Shown in pieces: positions 1 to 8,100 of a stretch of DNA of 64,000 nt (the first letter of the stretch is position 1; every line of letters begins with the position of its first letter). Below the pieces are notes generated by a model that saw only the letters and a list, made by a program, of their open reading frames with translations, was not told the origin of the DNA and did not search any database. A program made the translations under genes and the position numbers. This DNA comes from Microbacterium testaceum (GTDB taxonomy: Bacteria; Actinomycetota; Actinomycetes; Actinomycetales; Microbacteriaceae), in the NCBI RefSeq assembly GCF_003075375.1, contig NZ_QDFT01000011.1, positions 24,017-88,016 of the forward strand. Direction: 5' to 3'.

Positions 1-640
1 CACCACGTTCGTCCGCGGGGTGACGGATGCCGTGTCGGCGTACGTCGCCGAGGGGATCGCCCCCGAGAAGATCCGCGTGCTCTTCTCGACGCACTCGATC
101 CCCACCGCCGACGCCGAGCGCTCCGGTCCCCGTGACGTGGACTTCGGCGAGGGCGGGGCGTACGAGGCCCAGCACAAGGCCGTCGCCGCGTTCGTGATGG
201 CCGAGGTGGCCGCGGCCGTCGCCGACGTCGAGTGGGAGCTCGTCTACCAGTCGCGCTCCGGCCCGCCCACCCAGCCCTGGCTCGAGCCCGACGTCAACGA
301 CGTCATCGCCGAGCTCCCCGGCCGCGGAGCCGAGGCCGTGGTGATCGTGCCGCTCGGCTTCGTCAGCGATCACATGGAGGTGCTCTGGGATCTCGACACC
401 GAGGCGATGGAGGCCGCCGAAGAGGCCGGCATCAAGGCCGTGCGCACCCCCACCCCCGGGATCGACCCCGCCTACGTGTCCGGCCTGATCGACCTGGTCG
501 AGGAGCGCCTGAACGGCACGCCGAAGGCCGAGCGCCCGCACCTGACCGACCTGGGTCCGTGGTACGACGTCTGCCGCCCCGGGTGCTGCGAGAACATCCG
601 CGCCGGCTTCAAGCCCGTCGCCGCAGGTCTGCGCCCCTGA
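1..640 (+). CDS. hemH: Ferrochelatase (coproporphyrin ferrochelatase type), C-terminal part
   Basis: The gene enters from the left edge, so its start is not visible; the reading frame is open from base 2. The product inserts iron into coproporphyrin III (or protoporphyrin) in haem synthesis and acts in the cytosol. Visible family marks are the active-site His in FSTHSIP and the acidic motif SDHMEVLWDLD, which carries the conserved Glu. The C-terminus has the cysteine cluster CRPGCCENIR. Actinobacterial ferrochelatases are known to hold a [2Fe-2S] cluster through C-terminal cysteines, so these are probable ligands (inference). A strong hairpin terminator follows directly. Confidence 0.9.
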   Translation, partial: TTFVRGVTDAVSAYVAEGIAPEKIRVLFSTHSIPTADAERSGPRDVDFGEGGAYEAQHKAVAAFVMAEVAAAVADVEWELVYQSRSGPPTQPWLEPDVNDVIAELPGRGAEAVVIVPLGFVSDHMEVLWDLDTEAMEAAEEAGIKAVRTPTPGIDPAYVSGLIDLVEERLNGTPKAERPHLTDLGPWYDVCRPGCCENIRAGFKPVAAGLRP

Positions 641-648
641 CGACCCGA

Positions 649-683
649 GACGCCGCCCGTCCCCTCGTGGGGCGGGCGGCGTC
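649..683 (+). terminator. Rho-independent-type hairpin after hemH
   Basis: Arms GACGCCGCCCG and its complement are separated by a short CCCCTCGTGGGG apex, followed by a weak T/C run. It lies 9 nt after the ferrochelatase stop codon. Confidence 0.75.
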
Positions 684-716
684 GTCATCCGCGCCCGCCG
701 TGTCGGCGGCCCTCAA

Positions 717-722
717 TAGGAT
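717..722 (+). promoter_or_regulatory. -10 element of a probably leaderless rpiB promoter
   Basis: TAGGAT ends 7 nt before the ATG of rpiB and no Shine-Dalgarno fits between them. This spacing would put the transcription start on or next to the A of the start codon, as in many actinobacterial leaderless mRNAs. No clear -35 was seen. Confidence 0.5.
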
Positions 723-729
723 TGGCCCC

Positions 730-1272
730 ATGCGCATCCACCTCGGCACCGATCACGCCGGTCTCGAATTCTCGACCCAAATCCAGCACCACCTCGCCTC
801 GCAGGGGCACGAGGTCGTCGACCACGGTCCGATCGAGTACGACCCGCTCGACGACTACCCCTCGTTCTGCATCCGCGCGGCGCAGGCCGTCGTGCGCGAC
901 CAGGCGGCGGGCGTCGAGGCCCTGGGCGTCGTGTTCGGCGGCTCGGGCAACGGCGAGCAGATCGCGGCCAACAAGGTGCTGGGCGTCCGCGCCGCTCTGG
1001 TGTGGAACATCTCGACCGCCGAGCTGGCGCGCGAGCACAACGACGCCAACGTCATCTCGATCGGTGCGCGCCAGCACACCTTCGACGAGGCCGCGTCCTT
1101 CATCGACCGCTTCATCGCGACGCCCTTCTCGGGTGAGGAACGTCACGCCCGCCGCATCGGCCAGCTGGCCGCGTACGAGCAGGACGGCGTGCTGCTCCCC
1201 GACCCGCGCGCGGGGCACCAGCAGAACACCATGACCGACGCCAGCGACTCGTTCGACCCCGAGGCAGGCTGA
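730..1272 (+). CDS. rpiB: Ribose-5-phosphate isomerase B
   Basis: A 180-residue RpiB/LacAB-family enzyme that interconverts ribose 5-phosphate and ribulose 5-phosphate in the pentose phosphate pathway. The N-terminus MRIHLGTDHAG is typical. The active-site segment is GGSGNGEQIAANKV: it lacks the cysteine of the E. coli-type enzyme and has the Glu used by the mycobacterial type. Length is slightly above the usual 150-160 residues, because of a polar C-terminal tail. The stop codon overlaps the next gene's ATG by one base (TGATG), so rpiB and the glycosylase gene are probably translated together. The start is set by the adjacent -10 element. Confidence 0.93.
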   Translation: MRIHLGTDHAGLEFSTQIQHHLASQGHEVVDHGPIEYDPLDDYPSFCIRAAQAVVRDQAAGVEALGVVFGGSGNGEQIAANKVLGVRAALVWNISTAELAREHNDANVISIGARQHTFDEAASFIDRFIATPFSGEERHARRIGQLAAYEQDGVLLPDPRAGHQQNTMTDASDSFDPEAG

Positions 1273-2261
1273 TGCCCGAAGGGCATTCCGTCCACCGCAT
1301 CGCCCGCCAGTTCGAGCGGAACATCGTGGGCCGCACCGTCGCGGCATCCAGTCCCCAGGGGCGGTTCGTCGAGGGCGCGGAGGTGATCGACGGTCGCGAG
1401 GCCGTCGAGGTGCGGGCCGTCGCGAAGCAGATGTTCCTGCGCTTCGACGGTGACGTGTGGCTGCGCGTGCATCTCGGCATGTACGGCGCGTGGGACTTTT
1501 CGGGCGACGTGTCGGTCGACGCCACCATCGCATCGTCGAACGGCCGGATGGGGCAGACGAACCAGCGCGGCACCGTCGTCGACGAGGCGATCATGGATGC
1601 CGCGGGCGAGAACTCGCTCAGCTCGATCGGGGCCCCACGTCGTTCCCGCGTGCGCATGTCGGAGCAGACCACCGGCCTCGAGGAGCAGTCCGAGTGGCCT
1701 CCGCCGCCCGTGGGTGCGGTGCGCCTGCGCCTGCTGACCGAGACGACGTGCGCCGATCTGCGCGGGCCCACCGCGTGCGTGCTGCAGACGCCCGACGAGG
1801 TGCAGGCCACGATCGACAAGCTCGGACCCGACCCGTTGGTGGACGACCTCGACGAGGGTGAGGAGCGCTTCACCGCGACGGTGAAGAAGAAGCCCACCCC
1901 GATCGGCCTGCTGCTCATGGACCAGGCGGTCGTCAGCGGGATCGGCAACGTCTACCGCGCCGAGATCCTCTTCCGCGCGCGGCAGAACCCGCACACCCCC
2001 GGGCGCGAGGTGCCCGAAGAGGTCGTGCGCGAGATGTGGCGCGACTGGGCGAGGCTGCTGCCCATCGGCGTCGAGACCGGTCAGATGATGACGATGGACG
2101 ACCTCGACCCGGCCGCCTACCGCCGCGCGATGGCGCGTCGCGCCGACCGGCACTGGGTCTACCACCGCGAGGGCCTGCCGTGCCGCGTGTGCGGGACGGC
2201 GATCGTGATGGAAGAGGCGGCGGGGCGCAAGCTCTACTGGTGCCCGAACTGCCAGGCGTGA
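1272..2261 (+). CDS. Fpg/Nei-family DNA glycosylase-AP lyase
   Basis: A 329-residue base-excision repair enzyme. After Met removal it starts with catalytic Pro and Glu (MPEGHSVHR, the Nei-like form). The helix-two-turn-helix region is around residues 215-245 (GIGNVYRAEILFRARQNP). The C-terminus forms a four-cysteine zinc finger (CRVC near 297, CPNC at the end) that grips DNA. Between the N-terminal beta-sandwich strands, at about residues 80-150, there is a polar insertion that the best-known Fpg/Nei proteins lack. Nei2-type specificity for oxidised pyrimidines is likely but not proven by sequence. It is coupled to rpiB by a one-base overlap. Confidence 0.9.
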   Translation: MPEGHSVHRIARQFERNIVGRTVAASSPQGRFVEGAEVIDGREAVEVRAVAKQMFLRFDGDVWLRVHLGMYGAWDFSGDVSVDATIASSNGRMGQTNQRGTVVDEAIMDAAGENSLSSIGAPRRSRVRMSEQTTGLEEQSEWPPPPVGAVRLRLLTETTCADLRGPTACVLQTPDEVQATIDKLGPDPLVDDLDEGEERFTATVKKKPTPIGLLLMDQAVVSGIGNVYRAEILFRARQNPHTPGREVPEEVVREMWRDWARLLPIGVETGQMMTMDDLDPAAYRRAMARRADRHWVYHREGLPCRVCGTAIVMEEAAGRKLYWCPNCQA

Positions 2262-2341
2262 CGGGCTGATCCCTGCGGAGGCACCGACCCCGTCGCGTAT
2301 CTCGGGCCGCCGGACCGGTCGAAGCGATCGCGGGGGCGTTC

Positions 2342-2347
2342 TAGGCT
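2342..2347 (+). promoter_or_regulatory. -10 element of a probably leaderless promoter
   Basis: TAGGCT lies 6 nt before the GTG start at 2354. No ribosome binding site is visible, which supports leaderless initiation at this GTG. Confidence 0.5.
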
Positions 2348-2353
2348 GATCCG

Positions 2354-2977
2354 GTGCGCCAGAACCCCAGCTTCGCCCTGACCGACGTCGGCGAGATCCG
2401 CCGGCTCATCGACCTGAGCCCGTGGGTGACGCTCGTCAGCCACACCGACGACGGCCTCGTCGCCTCGCACTACGCCGTCATGCTCGACGACTCCCGCGAC
2501 GACCTGACGATCGTGGGTCACGTCGGCAAGCCCGACGACGCGATCCTCGGCCTGGGGGAGCGCGAGCTGATGGTCGTCGTCCAGGGGCCGCACGGCTACA
2601 TCACCCCGCGGTGGTACGGCGACGTGCCCGCGGTGCCGACGTGGAACTTCGTGTCGGCGCACCTGTCCGGCATCCCGGAACTGCTCTCGGCCGACGAGAA
2701 CCTGCGTGTCCTGGATCGACTGGTCGACCGCTTCGAGGGTCGGGGAGAGGACGCCCGGGGCCTGTACGCGCTGCCGAACGACGCCGCGTTCGTCGAGCGC
2801 CTCGAGCGGGGAACGGTGGGCTTCCGGCTGACGCCGACCCGCGTCACCGCGAAGCGCAAGCTCAGTCAGAACAGGAGCCCCGAGGTGGTCGAGACCATCA
2901 TCGCCGGGCTTGAGGAGGGCAATCCGGCCCTCGCTGCCGAGATGCAGCGCGCCGCCGATGCGCGGGTGCGCGCATGA
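2354..2977 (+). CDS. FMN-binding PaiB-family protein
   Basis: A 207-residue protein of the PaiB family (FMN-binding split-barrel fold), first described as a negative regulator of sporulation and protease genes in Bacillus. The N-terminus has the family pattern of a short helix followed by PWVTLVSH, then ASHYAVML, and the central GPHGYITPRWY and VPTWNFVSAHLSG blocks that form the flavin pocket. The C-terminal KRKLSQNRS segment is also a family mark. In actinobacteria the cellular role is not settled; it may bind or detoxify a small molecule. Its stop overlaps the next gene by 4 nt (ATGA), so it is co-expressed with the amidohydrolase. Confidence 0.88.
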   Translation: MRQNPSFALTDVGEIRRLIDLSPWVTLVSHTDDGLVASHYAVMLDDSRDDLTIVGHVGKPDDAILGLGERELMVVVQGPHGYITPRWYGDVPAVPTWNFVSAHLSGIPELLSADENLRVLDRLVDRFEGRGEDARGLYALPNDAAFVERLERGTVGFRLTPTRVTAKRKLSQNRSPEVVETIIAGLEEGNPALAAEMQRAADARVRA

Positions 2978-4467
2978 TCGATGAACAGGTCGGGTTCGTC
3001 CGTGCGGTGCGCGTCGCCGGACCGGGGCGCGAGCTGCTGCCCACCGACGAACCCGTCGACCTGGCGATCGTCGACGGCGTGATCGCCGACATCGCCCCCA
3101 CCGGCAACCTGCGTCCGACGGGGCTCGTCGTCGACGCCGAGGGGGGCTGGCTGCTGCCGGGGCTGTGGGACCACCACGTGCACGTGCTGCAGTGGGCTCT
3201 CGCCGCCGATCGCGTTCCGCTCGGCGAGGTGGCGACGGCTCGCGAGGCCGCCGCCGTCATGTCCGCCGCGCCGGTGACCGACGGTCGGCGGATCGGCGCG
3301 GGTTTCCGCGACGGTCTGTGGCCCGATGCGCCCTCTCTCGACCTGCTGGATGCCGCGACCGGCGAGACGCCGACGTATCTGGTCAACGCCGACGTGCACA
3401 GCGTGTGGATGAACTCCGCGGCCTTCCGCCGCGAGCGGTTCGCGCCCACGGCATCCGGGATGCTCCTCGAAGAGGACGCGTTCGAGATCTCGCGCCGTCT
3501 GAACGCGGTGGAGCCGGATGCCGCCGACACCGCCGTCGAGCGCATGGCCCGGGCCGCGGCCGCCCGCGGCGTCGTGGGCCTGGTCGACCTCGACATGACG
3601 TGGAACGACGAGCCGTGGCAGCGGCGGGCGGCGCGCGGTTTCGACGTGCTGCGCGTGTCGTACGGCACCTACCCTCAGCATCTCGACCGGGCGATCGCCG
3701 AGGGCCTGCGCACGGGAGAGCCCGTGCGCGGCGCGCGCAACGACCTGATCCGCGTGGGCCCGCTCAAGGCAATCACCGACGGTTCGCTCGGCACGCGCAC
3801 CGCGGCGTGCGGTCAGCACTACCCGGGCGATCCGACCAATCACGGGTTGCTGACCGTCTCCCCGGACGACCTCGTCGACATGATGACGCGCGCCACGGCG
3901 TCCGGGATCGAGTGCGCGATCCACGCCATCGGCGACGTCGCCAACAGCCACGCCCTCGACGCGTACGCGCGGACGGGCGCGGTGGGAACGATCGAGCACG
4001 CCCAGCTGGTCGCGCACGCCGACATCCCGCGCTTCGCCCGGCTGGGTGTCGCGGCGAGCGTGCAGCCCGAGCACGCGCTCGACGATCGGGACATGACGGA
4101 TGCCATCTGGGCCGAGCAGTCGGCTCAGCCCTACCCCCTGCGGGCGCTGGCCGACAGCGGGGCGAACCTGCGTTTCGGCTCCGACGCCCCGGTGGCCCCG
4201 CTCGACCCGTGGGCCGCGATGGCATCGGCGGTCTTCCGCACGCGCGACGGGCGCGAGTCCTGGCAGCCGCAGCAGCGGGTCGACATCGGCACGGCGATCG
4301 CGGCATCCACCGCCGGCGGGTCGACGGCCGCTGCCGAGATCGCCCCGGGCGCCCTCGCCGACCTCGTCATCGTGGATGCCGACCCGCTCACGGCCGACGA
4401 GCGGGCGCTGCGGGCCATGCCGGTGCACACCACGCTCGTCGCCGGCCGGATCACGCACCACGCCTGA
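2974..4467 (+). CDS. Amidohydrolase 3 / YtcJ-like metal hydrolase
   Basis: A 497-residue amidohydrolase-superfamily enzyme. Metal-binding marks are the HxH pair in WDHHVHV near residue 67, HAIGD and EHAQLVAH in the second half, and the late Asp in FGSDAPVAP. The C-terminus returns to the small beta-sandwich seen in this family (GALADLVIVDADPL). The substrate cannot be read from the sequence; relatives are usually annotated as predicted imidazolonepropionase- or formamidase-like hydrolases. It overlaps the PaiB-like gene by 4 nt, forming a two-gene unit that ends at the hairpin near 4.5 kb. Confidence 0.85.
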   Translation: MIDEQVGFVRAVRVAGPGRELLPTDEPVDLAIVDGVIADIAPTGNLRPTGLVVDAEGGWLLPGLWDHHVHVLQWALAADRVPLGEVATAREAAAVMSAAPVTDGRRIGAGFRDGLWPDAPSLDLLDAATGETPTYLVNADVHSVWMNSAAFRRERFAPTASGMLLEEDAFEISRRLNAVEPDAADTAVERMARAAAARGVVGLVDLDMTWNDEPWQRRAARGFDVLRVSYGTYPQHLDRAIAEGLRTGEPVRGARNDLIRVGPLKAITDGSLGTRTAACGQHYPGDPTNHGLLTVSPDDLVDMMTRATASGIECAIHAIGDVANSHALDAYARTGAVGTIEHAQLVAHADIPRFARLGVAASVQPEHALDDRDMTDAIWAEQSAQPYPLRALADSGANLRFGSDAPVAPLDPWAAMASAVFRTRDGRESWQPQQRVDIGTAIAASTAGGSTAAAEIAPGALADLVIVDADPLTADERALRAMPVHTTLVAGRITHHA

Positions 4468-4490
4468 TTTCCTCGGTGGCGCGGAAACGA

Positions 4491-4524
4491 CGAGGGGGGC
4501 GGCGCCGAAGCGCCACCCCCCTCG
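4491..4524. terminator. Bidirectional hairpin between amidohydrolase and dps
   Basis: An inverted repeat, CGAGGGGGG to CCCCCCTCG with an inner GGCG/CGCC stem, sits between two convergent genes and could stop transcription from both sides. Confidence 0.7.
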
Positions 4525-4538
4525 GGTCGAACCCGTGC

Positions 4539-5024
4539 TTACGCCGCGAGGTGCGCGAAGAGGAACCAGCGGTCCTTGTCGAGACCGCGCTTGATCTCGA
4601 TCGCGACGTCCTGGCTCGACATGTCGATCTCGTCGAGGCCCTCGATGGCGGCCTCGATGTCGACGAGGACGGCGTCGATGTCGGCGATCACCGCGCGGAT
4701 GATGACGTCGGACTGCGCAAAGCCCGCGGGCACCTCGGTGGCCTTGGCCTTGGCGGCGACGGTCGACAGGCGCGAGTCGACGGGCAGACCCAGGGCGACG
4801 ATGCGCTCGGCGGCCAGGTCGGACCACTCCTGCGCGTGAGCGACGACCGAGTCGAGCAGCTCGTGCACGCCGATGAAGTTCGAGCCGCGCACGTGCCAGT
4901 GCGCCTGCTTGCCGTTGACGACGAGGGCCTCGAGGCCGATGACGACGGGGGAGAGGAACTGGGCGGTGCCGGCGGCCATCGTCGGGTCGACGGTGGTGGC
5001 GGCGGGGGTCTGGACGGTGCTCAT
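4539..5024 (-). CDS. dps: Dps-family ferritin-like DNA-protection protein
   Basis: A 161-residue Dps protein that oxidises and stores iron in a 12-subunit shell and protects DNA under stress. The intersubunit ferroxidase ligands are all visible: His in QAHWHVRG, His and Asp in GVHELLD, and Asp and Glu in SDLAAERI. The chosen start is the ATG at 5024, preceded by a strong GAAGGAG. An upstream in-frame codon would add 14 residues without a ribosome site. The N-terminus has a short Thr/Ala-rich tail with no lysine cluster, so DNA binding through that tail is doubtful. A DtxR/IdeR-like box lies about 100 nt upstream. Confidence 0.93.
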   Translation of the reverse strand: MSTVQTPAATTVDPTMAAGTAQFLSPVVIGLEALVVNGKQAHWHVRGSNFIGVHELLDSVVAHAQEWSDLAAERIVALGLPVDSRLSTVAAKAKATEVPAGFAQSDVIIRAVIADIDAVLVDIEAAIEGLDEIDMSSQDVAIEIKRGLDKDRWFLFAHLAA

Positions 5025-5124
5025 GTGATGCTCCTTCTCGCAACGAACGAAGTCTGTTGACTGCAACCGTACTCACGCCCTCGCATTCCGCAAGCAAGTT
5101 GAGGCTCGGCTAAATACCTGGTGA

Positions 5125-5143
5125 ATAGGCAATCCTCACCTAT
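5125..5143 (-). promoter_or_regulatory. Candidate DtxR/IdeR iron box upstream of dps
   Basis: On the minus strand the 19 bases read ATAGGTGAGGATTGCCTAT, an imperfect palindrome. It agrees with the DtxR/IdeR consensus TTAGGTWAGSCTWACCTWA at 14 of 19 positions by my alignment. Its position upstream of the iron-storage gene dps makes iron control plausible. It overlaps the last codons of the signal peptidase gene. This is a candidate only. Confidence 0.4.
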
Positions 5144-6329
5144 CCCGGACGCGCCTGATCCGCACCAGGATCCCGACGGCGACGACCGCGCCGCCGGCCG
5201 CCACGAAGAGGCCGAAGGGCGTGTCCCGGATCCCGGTCCACGGCAGGAGGCCCGGGGGGATCGCCGCACCCGACGAGCCGTCGGCGGTCGCATCGATGAG
5301 CAGCACCACCGGGGTGACGAGGGCGTCTCCCTCGCGCGAGGTGTTGTCGGCGGCGGCATCCATTCGCAATCCGATCTCGACCCGCAGCGTCTCACCGGCG
5401 GGGATGACCTCACTGACCCACTGCGTTCCCGGGGGGAGGGATGCCGTCGCCACCACCAGGCGCATCGCGTCGGCGAGTGCCCGGTCGGCGTCGTCCGTCG
5501 ACGCGGGTGCCGTGTCGAGACGCATTCCGGCCCGCGCGGGGTCGGCGCTGGCGTTGCGGATCCACAACGTCGAGTGCTGCGTCTCGCCGGGGACGATGCG
5601 ATCGGACGCGTCGAAGGCCCAGATAGAGCCGTCGGCGACGAAACGGACGCCGTCGTCGCTGACCAGCAGCCGCGAGGGGGAGTCGGCGGCGGCGGCGGGT
5701 GCGGGAGACAGCAGCGGAGCGCTCGACAGCGCGACGACGAGGGCGACCACCGCGGTCGGAGCCGCGCGGCGGCGGCGCGATCTCAGCAGATCGGTGACGA
5801 GCAGGGCGACGCCGTACCCGACGACCGCGACGCCGATCACGGCGATCACCGCGCCGCGCTCCTGCCCGCCGAAGACGACACCGGGGTAGCCCAGGTAGGG
5901 GACGGCGAGCACCACCGTTCCCCGCAGCTGCTCGGTCTGCACGGGGGGATCGTCGGTGTTGTTGGCATCCCCGCGCGTGATCAGCAGCCGGTCGCCGCCC
6001 GTGCTGCTGGTCGTCCCCACGACACGGTGCGTGACGACCGCGGGATCGCCGGAGCGGATCTGGTACGTCACGACGTCGCCGACACGCACCTCCTCGATCG
6101 GCGTCGGGCGCACGGCGATGAGGGTTCCGGGGGGCATCCCGGGCTGCATGCTGCCCGTCAGCACGGTGTAGGTCTGCGCGCCGAGGAGCAGGGGGATGAC
6201 GACGGTGATCAGCGCGAAGAGCGCGACGACGGCGAGAAGGACGGTACCGAGGATGGCGCGGACCCCCGGCCAGGCCGGTTGTCGCAGCTCACGGGGGGAC
6301 TGGTCTCGGCGGTCTCGACGAAGAGTCAT
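5136..6329 (-). CDS. SipW-type signal peptidase I with C-terminal LPWTG sorting signal
   Basis: A 397-residue membrane protein. Residues about 20-50 form a membrane anchor. Then come the catalytic Ser of TGSMQPGMPPG and the His of VVTHRVVG (archaeal/ER-type Ser-His, no general-base Lys), followed by RGDANN. A second membrane segment is near residues 155-180. Next is a roughly 170-residue extracellular region that starts after an Ala-rich hydrophobic stretch and has a beta-rich pattern like the neighbouring exported proteins. The C-terminus is LPWTG, a hydrophobic helix and RIRRVRDR, a classical sortase sorting signal. The start at 6329 overlaps the upstream gene by 4 nt; an alternative ATG is at 6341. 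It probably processes the three proteins encoded upstream. Confidence 0.85.
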   Translation of the reverse strand: MTLRRDRRDQSPRELRQPAWPGVRAILGTVLLAVVALFALITVVIPLLLGAQTYTVLTGSMQPGMPPGTLIAVRPTPIEEVRVGDVVTYQIRSGDPAVVTHRVVGTTSSTGGDRLLITRGDANNTDDPPVQTEQLRGTVVLAVPYLGYPGVVFGGQERGAVIAVIGVAVVGYGVALLVTDLLRSRRRRAAPTAVVALVVALSSAPLLSPAPAAAADSPSRLLVSDDGVRFVADGSIWAFDASDRIVPGETQHSTLWIRNASADPARAGMRLDTAPASTDDADRALADAMRLVVATASLPPGTQWVSEVIPAGETLRVEIGLRMDAAADNTSREGDALVTPVVLLIDATADGSSGAAIPPGLLPWTGIRDTPFGLFVAAGGAVVAVGILVRIRRVRDR

Positions 6330-6832
6330 GGCCCCTGGCATTTGAGCCCCCCACCGAGAGCCTGAAGGAGGGAACCGGCCAGGACGACGTTCTGACGATT
6401 GCTCGCGGGCGAGATCCACCCATTGTTCTTCGCCTGAACCTCCACGTACACGGAACCCCCCAACAGCAACGATCCGAGCACGGACGTCACGAGGGTCAGC
6501 AACAGTGTCCCGGTGATGTCGTAACTCAGGCCCGCGTGATCGTCGGCCAGCTCGACGGCGTTCCCGTTCTGCGTGTTCCCGAGCACGATGCGATAACCGG
6601 TCGCGCCCTCGACCGGCAGCCAGGCGATGCGAGCCGCCCGTGGGGATGCCGAGACGGACTCGCATCGCGTTTCGGGAGGGATCAGAAGCCCTGTCGTCAG
6701 CGACACGGCGGGTGCCTTCGCGGAGGCGTCCCACGCTGCGGAAGCGGAAGTCGAAGACGGAGCTATCCACATCGTCACGGCGGCGAGCGCGGCGACGAAG
6801 GCCACGTGTCGTCGGTGGGGCCCGCGAGTCAT
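6326..6832 (-). CDS. Exported protein with SipW-type signal peptide
   Basis: A 168-residue protein with an N-terminal basic patch (RGPHRRH), a hydrophobic segment and a cleavage region SASAAWDAS, in which Trp follows the Ala-x-Ala as in SipW-dependent substrates. The mature part has two hydrophobic stretches, one of which (LLLTLVTSVLGSLLLGGSV) could be membrane-associated or a buried beta core. The middle part, about residues 62-90, resembles a fibronectin-like strand pair (IAWLPVEGATGYRIVL), but this is weak. It has 4-nt overlaps with both neighbours. Function unknown; probably a minor component or anchor of the surface structure made by this operon. Confidence 0.75.
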   Translation of the reverse strand: MTRGPHRRHVAFVAALAAVTMWIAPSSTSASAAWDASAKAPAVSLTTGLLIPPETRCESVSASPRAARIAWLPVEGATGYRIVLGNTQNGNAVELADDHAGLSYDITGTLLLTLVTSVLGSLLLGGSVYVEVQAKNNGWISPASNRQNVVLAGSLLQALGGGLKCQGP

Positions 6833-7362
6833 GACAGAGCCTGCACAGCGCGCACCTCGACGGTCGGATCGAGTACGACTTTCGTGAAATCGCCGGGGGC
6901 GTCCGCCCTGAGTGAGATCCGAACGCAGAGCTCGACCGATTCCCCGGGCAGCAGGCCACCGGGTGGGGCGTAGGAGGTACCCGGCGCGATCACGACCCCC
7001 GTCCCGCACGATTGCACGTACACCGTCGTCTGGACGTATGTCGAACCAGGCGCTGAGATGGGCAGCAAGACCGCCGGCCGCAGGCGCCAGCGCAACGTAC
7101 TCCCCGACGCCGAGGTCTCGGTCACGATGAGGTTTGCCAAGTCGCGGTACTGCCCGGGGTAGAGAGGTCCCGGAGCGGGCATGGTGCCCGCCCACGTCGC
7201 GACCACATTCAGATCGCCCGAGGTCACCGTCACCGCCGGGAGGGGTTGACTGCGCTGCCAGTACGCCTGCGCGGCACTGCTTCCCGCACCCACGACGAGT
7301 ACCAAGGAGAGCGCGCACGCCCAACGCCATCGATGCGAGACGTCCCTGTCGCGCTTCGGCAT
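6829..7362 (-). CDS. SipW-dependent-type exported protein (TasA/TapA-like class)
   Basis: A 177-residue secreted protein. The signal is long: RWRWACALSLVLVVGAG followed by AQAYWQRS, the aromatic-after-AxA arrangement seen in SipW substrates. The mature part is beta-rich. It has two cysteines about 30 residues apart (QSCGTG and ELCVRI) that could form a disulfide outside the cell, and a PGE-type segment (LLPGESVELCV) that recurs in TasA-like proteins. The product is probably a surface fibre or matrix component. It overlaps the downstream gene by 4 nt and lies 12 nt from the upstream paralogue. Confidence 0.8.
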   Translation of the reverse strand: MPKRDRDVSHRWRWACALSLVLVVGAGSSAAQAYWQRSQPLPAVTVTSGDLNVVATWAGTMPAPGPLYPGQYRDLANLIVTETSASGSTLRWRLRPAVLLPISAPGSTYVQTTVYVQSCGTGVVIAPGTSYAPPGGLLPGESVELCVRISLRADAPGDFTKVVLDPTVEVRAVQALS

Positions 7363-7374
7363 GGCCGCCCGCGA

Positions 7375-7986
7375 TCAGTTACCGGTCTGCGTCAACGTGA
7401 AGACGACATCCTCGAGGTTGACCGAGCTGTTGACGCCGTTCCTGCCTGAGGTGAGCGGGTCGAAGGTCACCGTCAGGGTGGCCTCCACCGTTTGCGTGCC
7501 GTCCTGGTCGGTGACATCGCCTTCGACCAGGTGGTAGGTGGTGGCGTCCACCATGCTCCCGAAGCCGGCCAGCGACAATTGGACGTCGAGGTACTCACCC
7601 AACCCCGCATCGAACGTTCCTCCGAGCGATGCCTCAAGGTCTGCTTCGATGGTGTCGCCCACCAGAGTGACGTCGAGAGTCTGGCGGAGCGTCAGCACGT
7701 CACCCGGCACGATCCGCACGGACGTGATGTCCCCGACCGGCTGTGCCTGGCCGAGGACGCCCTGCAAGGTCCACTCCGCGTCGCCGAGCGACAGATCCAG
7801 GTCTCCGGATGACACGGGCGCGGCGTCGAGAGCGACCTCTGTCGACCAGAAGGCGTACGTGCCCGCGCCTCCCAGCAGCAACGCCGTACCTGCGGCGATC
7901 GAGACGATCGCCCTACCGCGCCCTCGTGGGCGGCGCGGCGCCGAGGTGGCTCTCGTCGGGACGGTGGGCTCGGGTGCGAGTGTCAT
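7375..7986 (-). CDS. SipW-dependent-type exported protein, TasA-like
   Basis: First gene of the leftward operon. The 203-residue product has a Pro/Arg-rich cytosolic tail, a hydrophobic segment (AAGTALLLGGAGTYAF) and WSTEVALD at the cleavage region, typical of alternate-type signal peptides cut by SipW. The mature domain is Asp/Thr-rich and beta-rich with no cysteine. It contains IVPGDVLTLRQT, a pattern common in TasA/CalY-like camelysin relatives. A GAGGAGAG ribosome site precedes the ATG. It is the best candidate for the main fibre subunit of the locus. Confidence 0.8.
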   Translation of the reverse strand: MTLAPEPTVPTRATSAPRRPRGRGRAIVSIAAGTALLLGGAGTYAFWSTEVALDAAPVSSGDLDLSLGDAEWTLQGVLGQAQPVGDITSVRIVPGDVLTLRQTLDVTLVGDTIEADLEASLGGTFDAGLGEYLDVQLSLAGFGSMVDATTYHLVEGDVTDQDGTQTVEATLTVTFDPLTSGRNGVNSSVNLEDVVFTLTQTGN

Positions 7987-8100
7987 GATCTCTCCTCGGC
8001 GCGGGTGGGCTTCGTGCCTCGAAGCTATGAGTTCGTCGAGAGAGCGCCACTACCGAACCGCGTGCCTCCGTCTACTGTTTTCGACGGCGGATACGTAGTC

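Noticed and set aside
2866..5097. Long open frame of about 740 codons opposite the amidohydrolase gene
   Set aside because: It is the antisense shadow of a high-GC gene. The product is Arg/Gly/Pro-rich low complexity with no conserved motif, while the sense frame encodes a full metal hydrolase.
6330..6959. N-terminal extension of the SipW-type peptidase to 607 residues
   Set aside because: The upstream part overlaps two exported-protein genes in another frame, is Arg-rich and lacks a membrane signal. The ATG at 6329 (or 6341) precedes the true first membrane helix.
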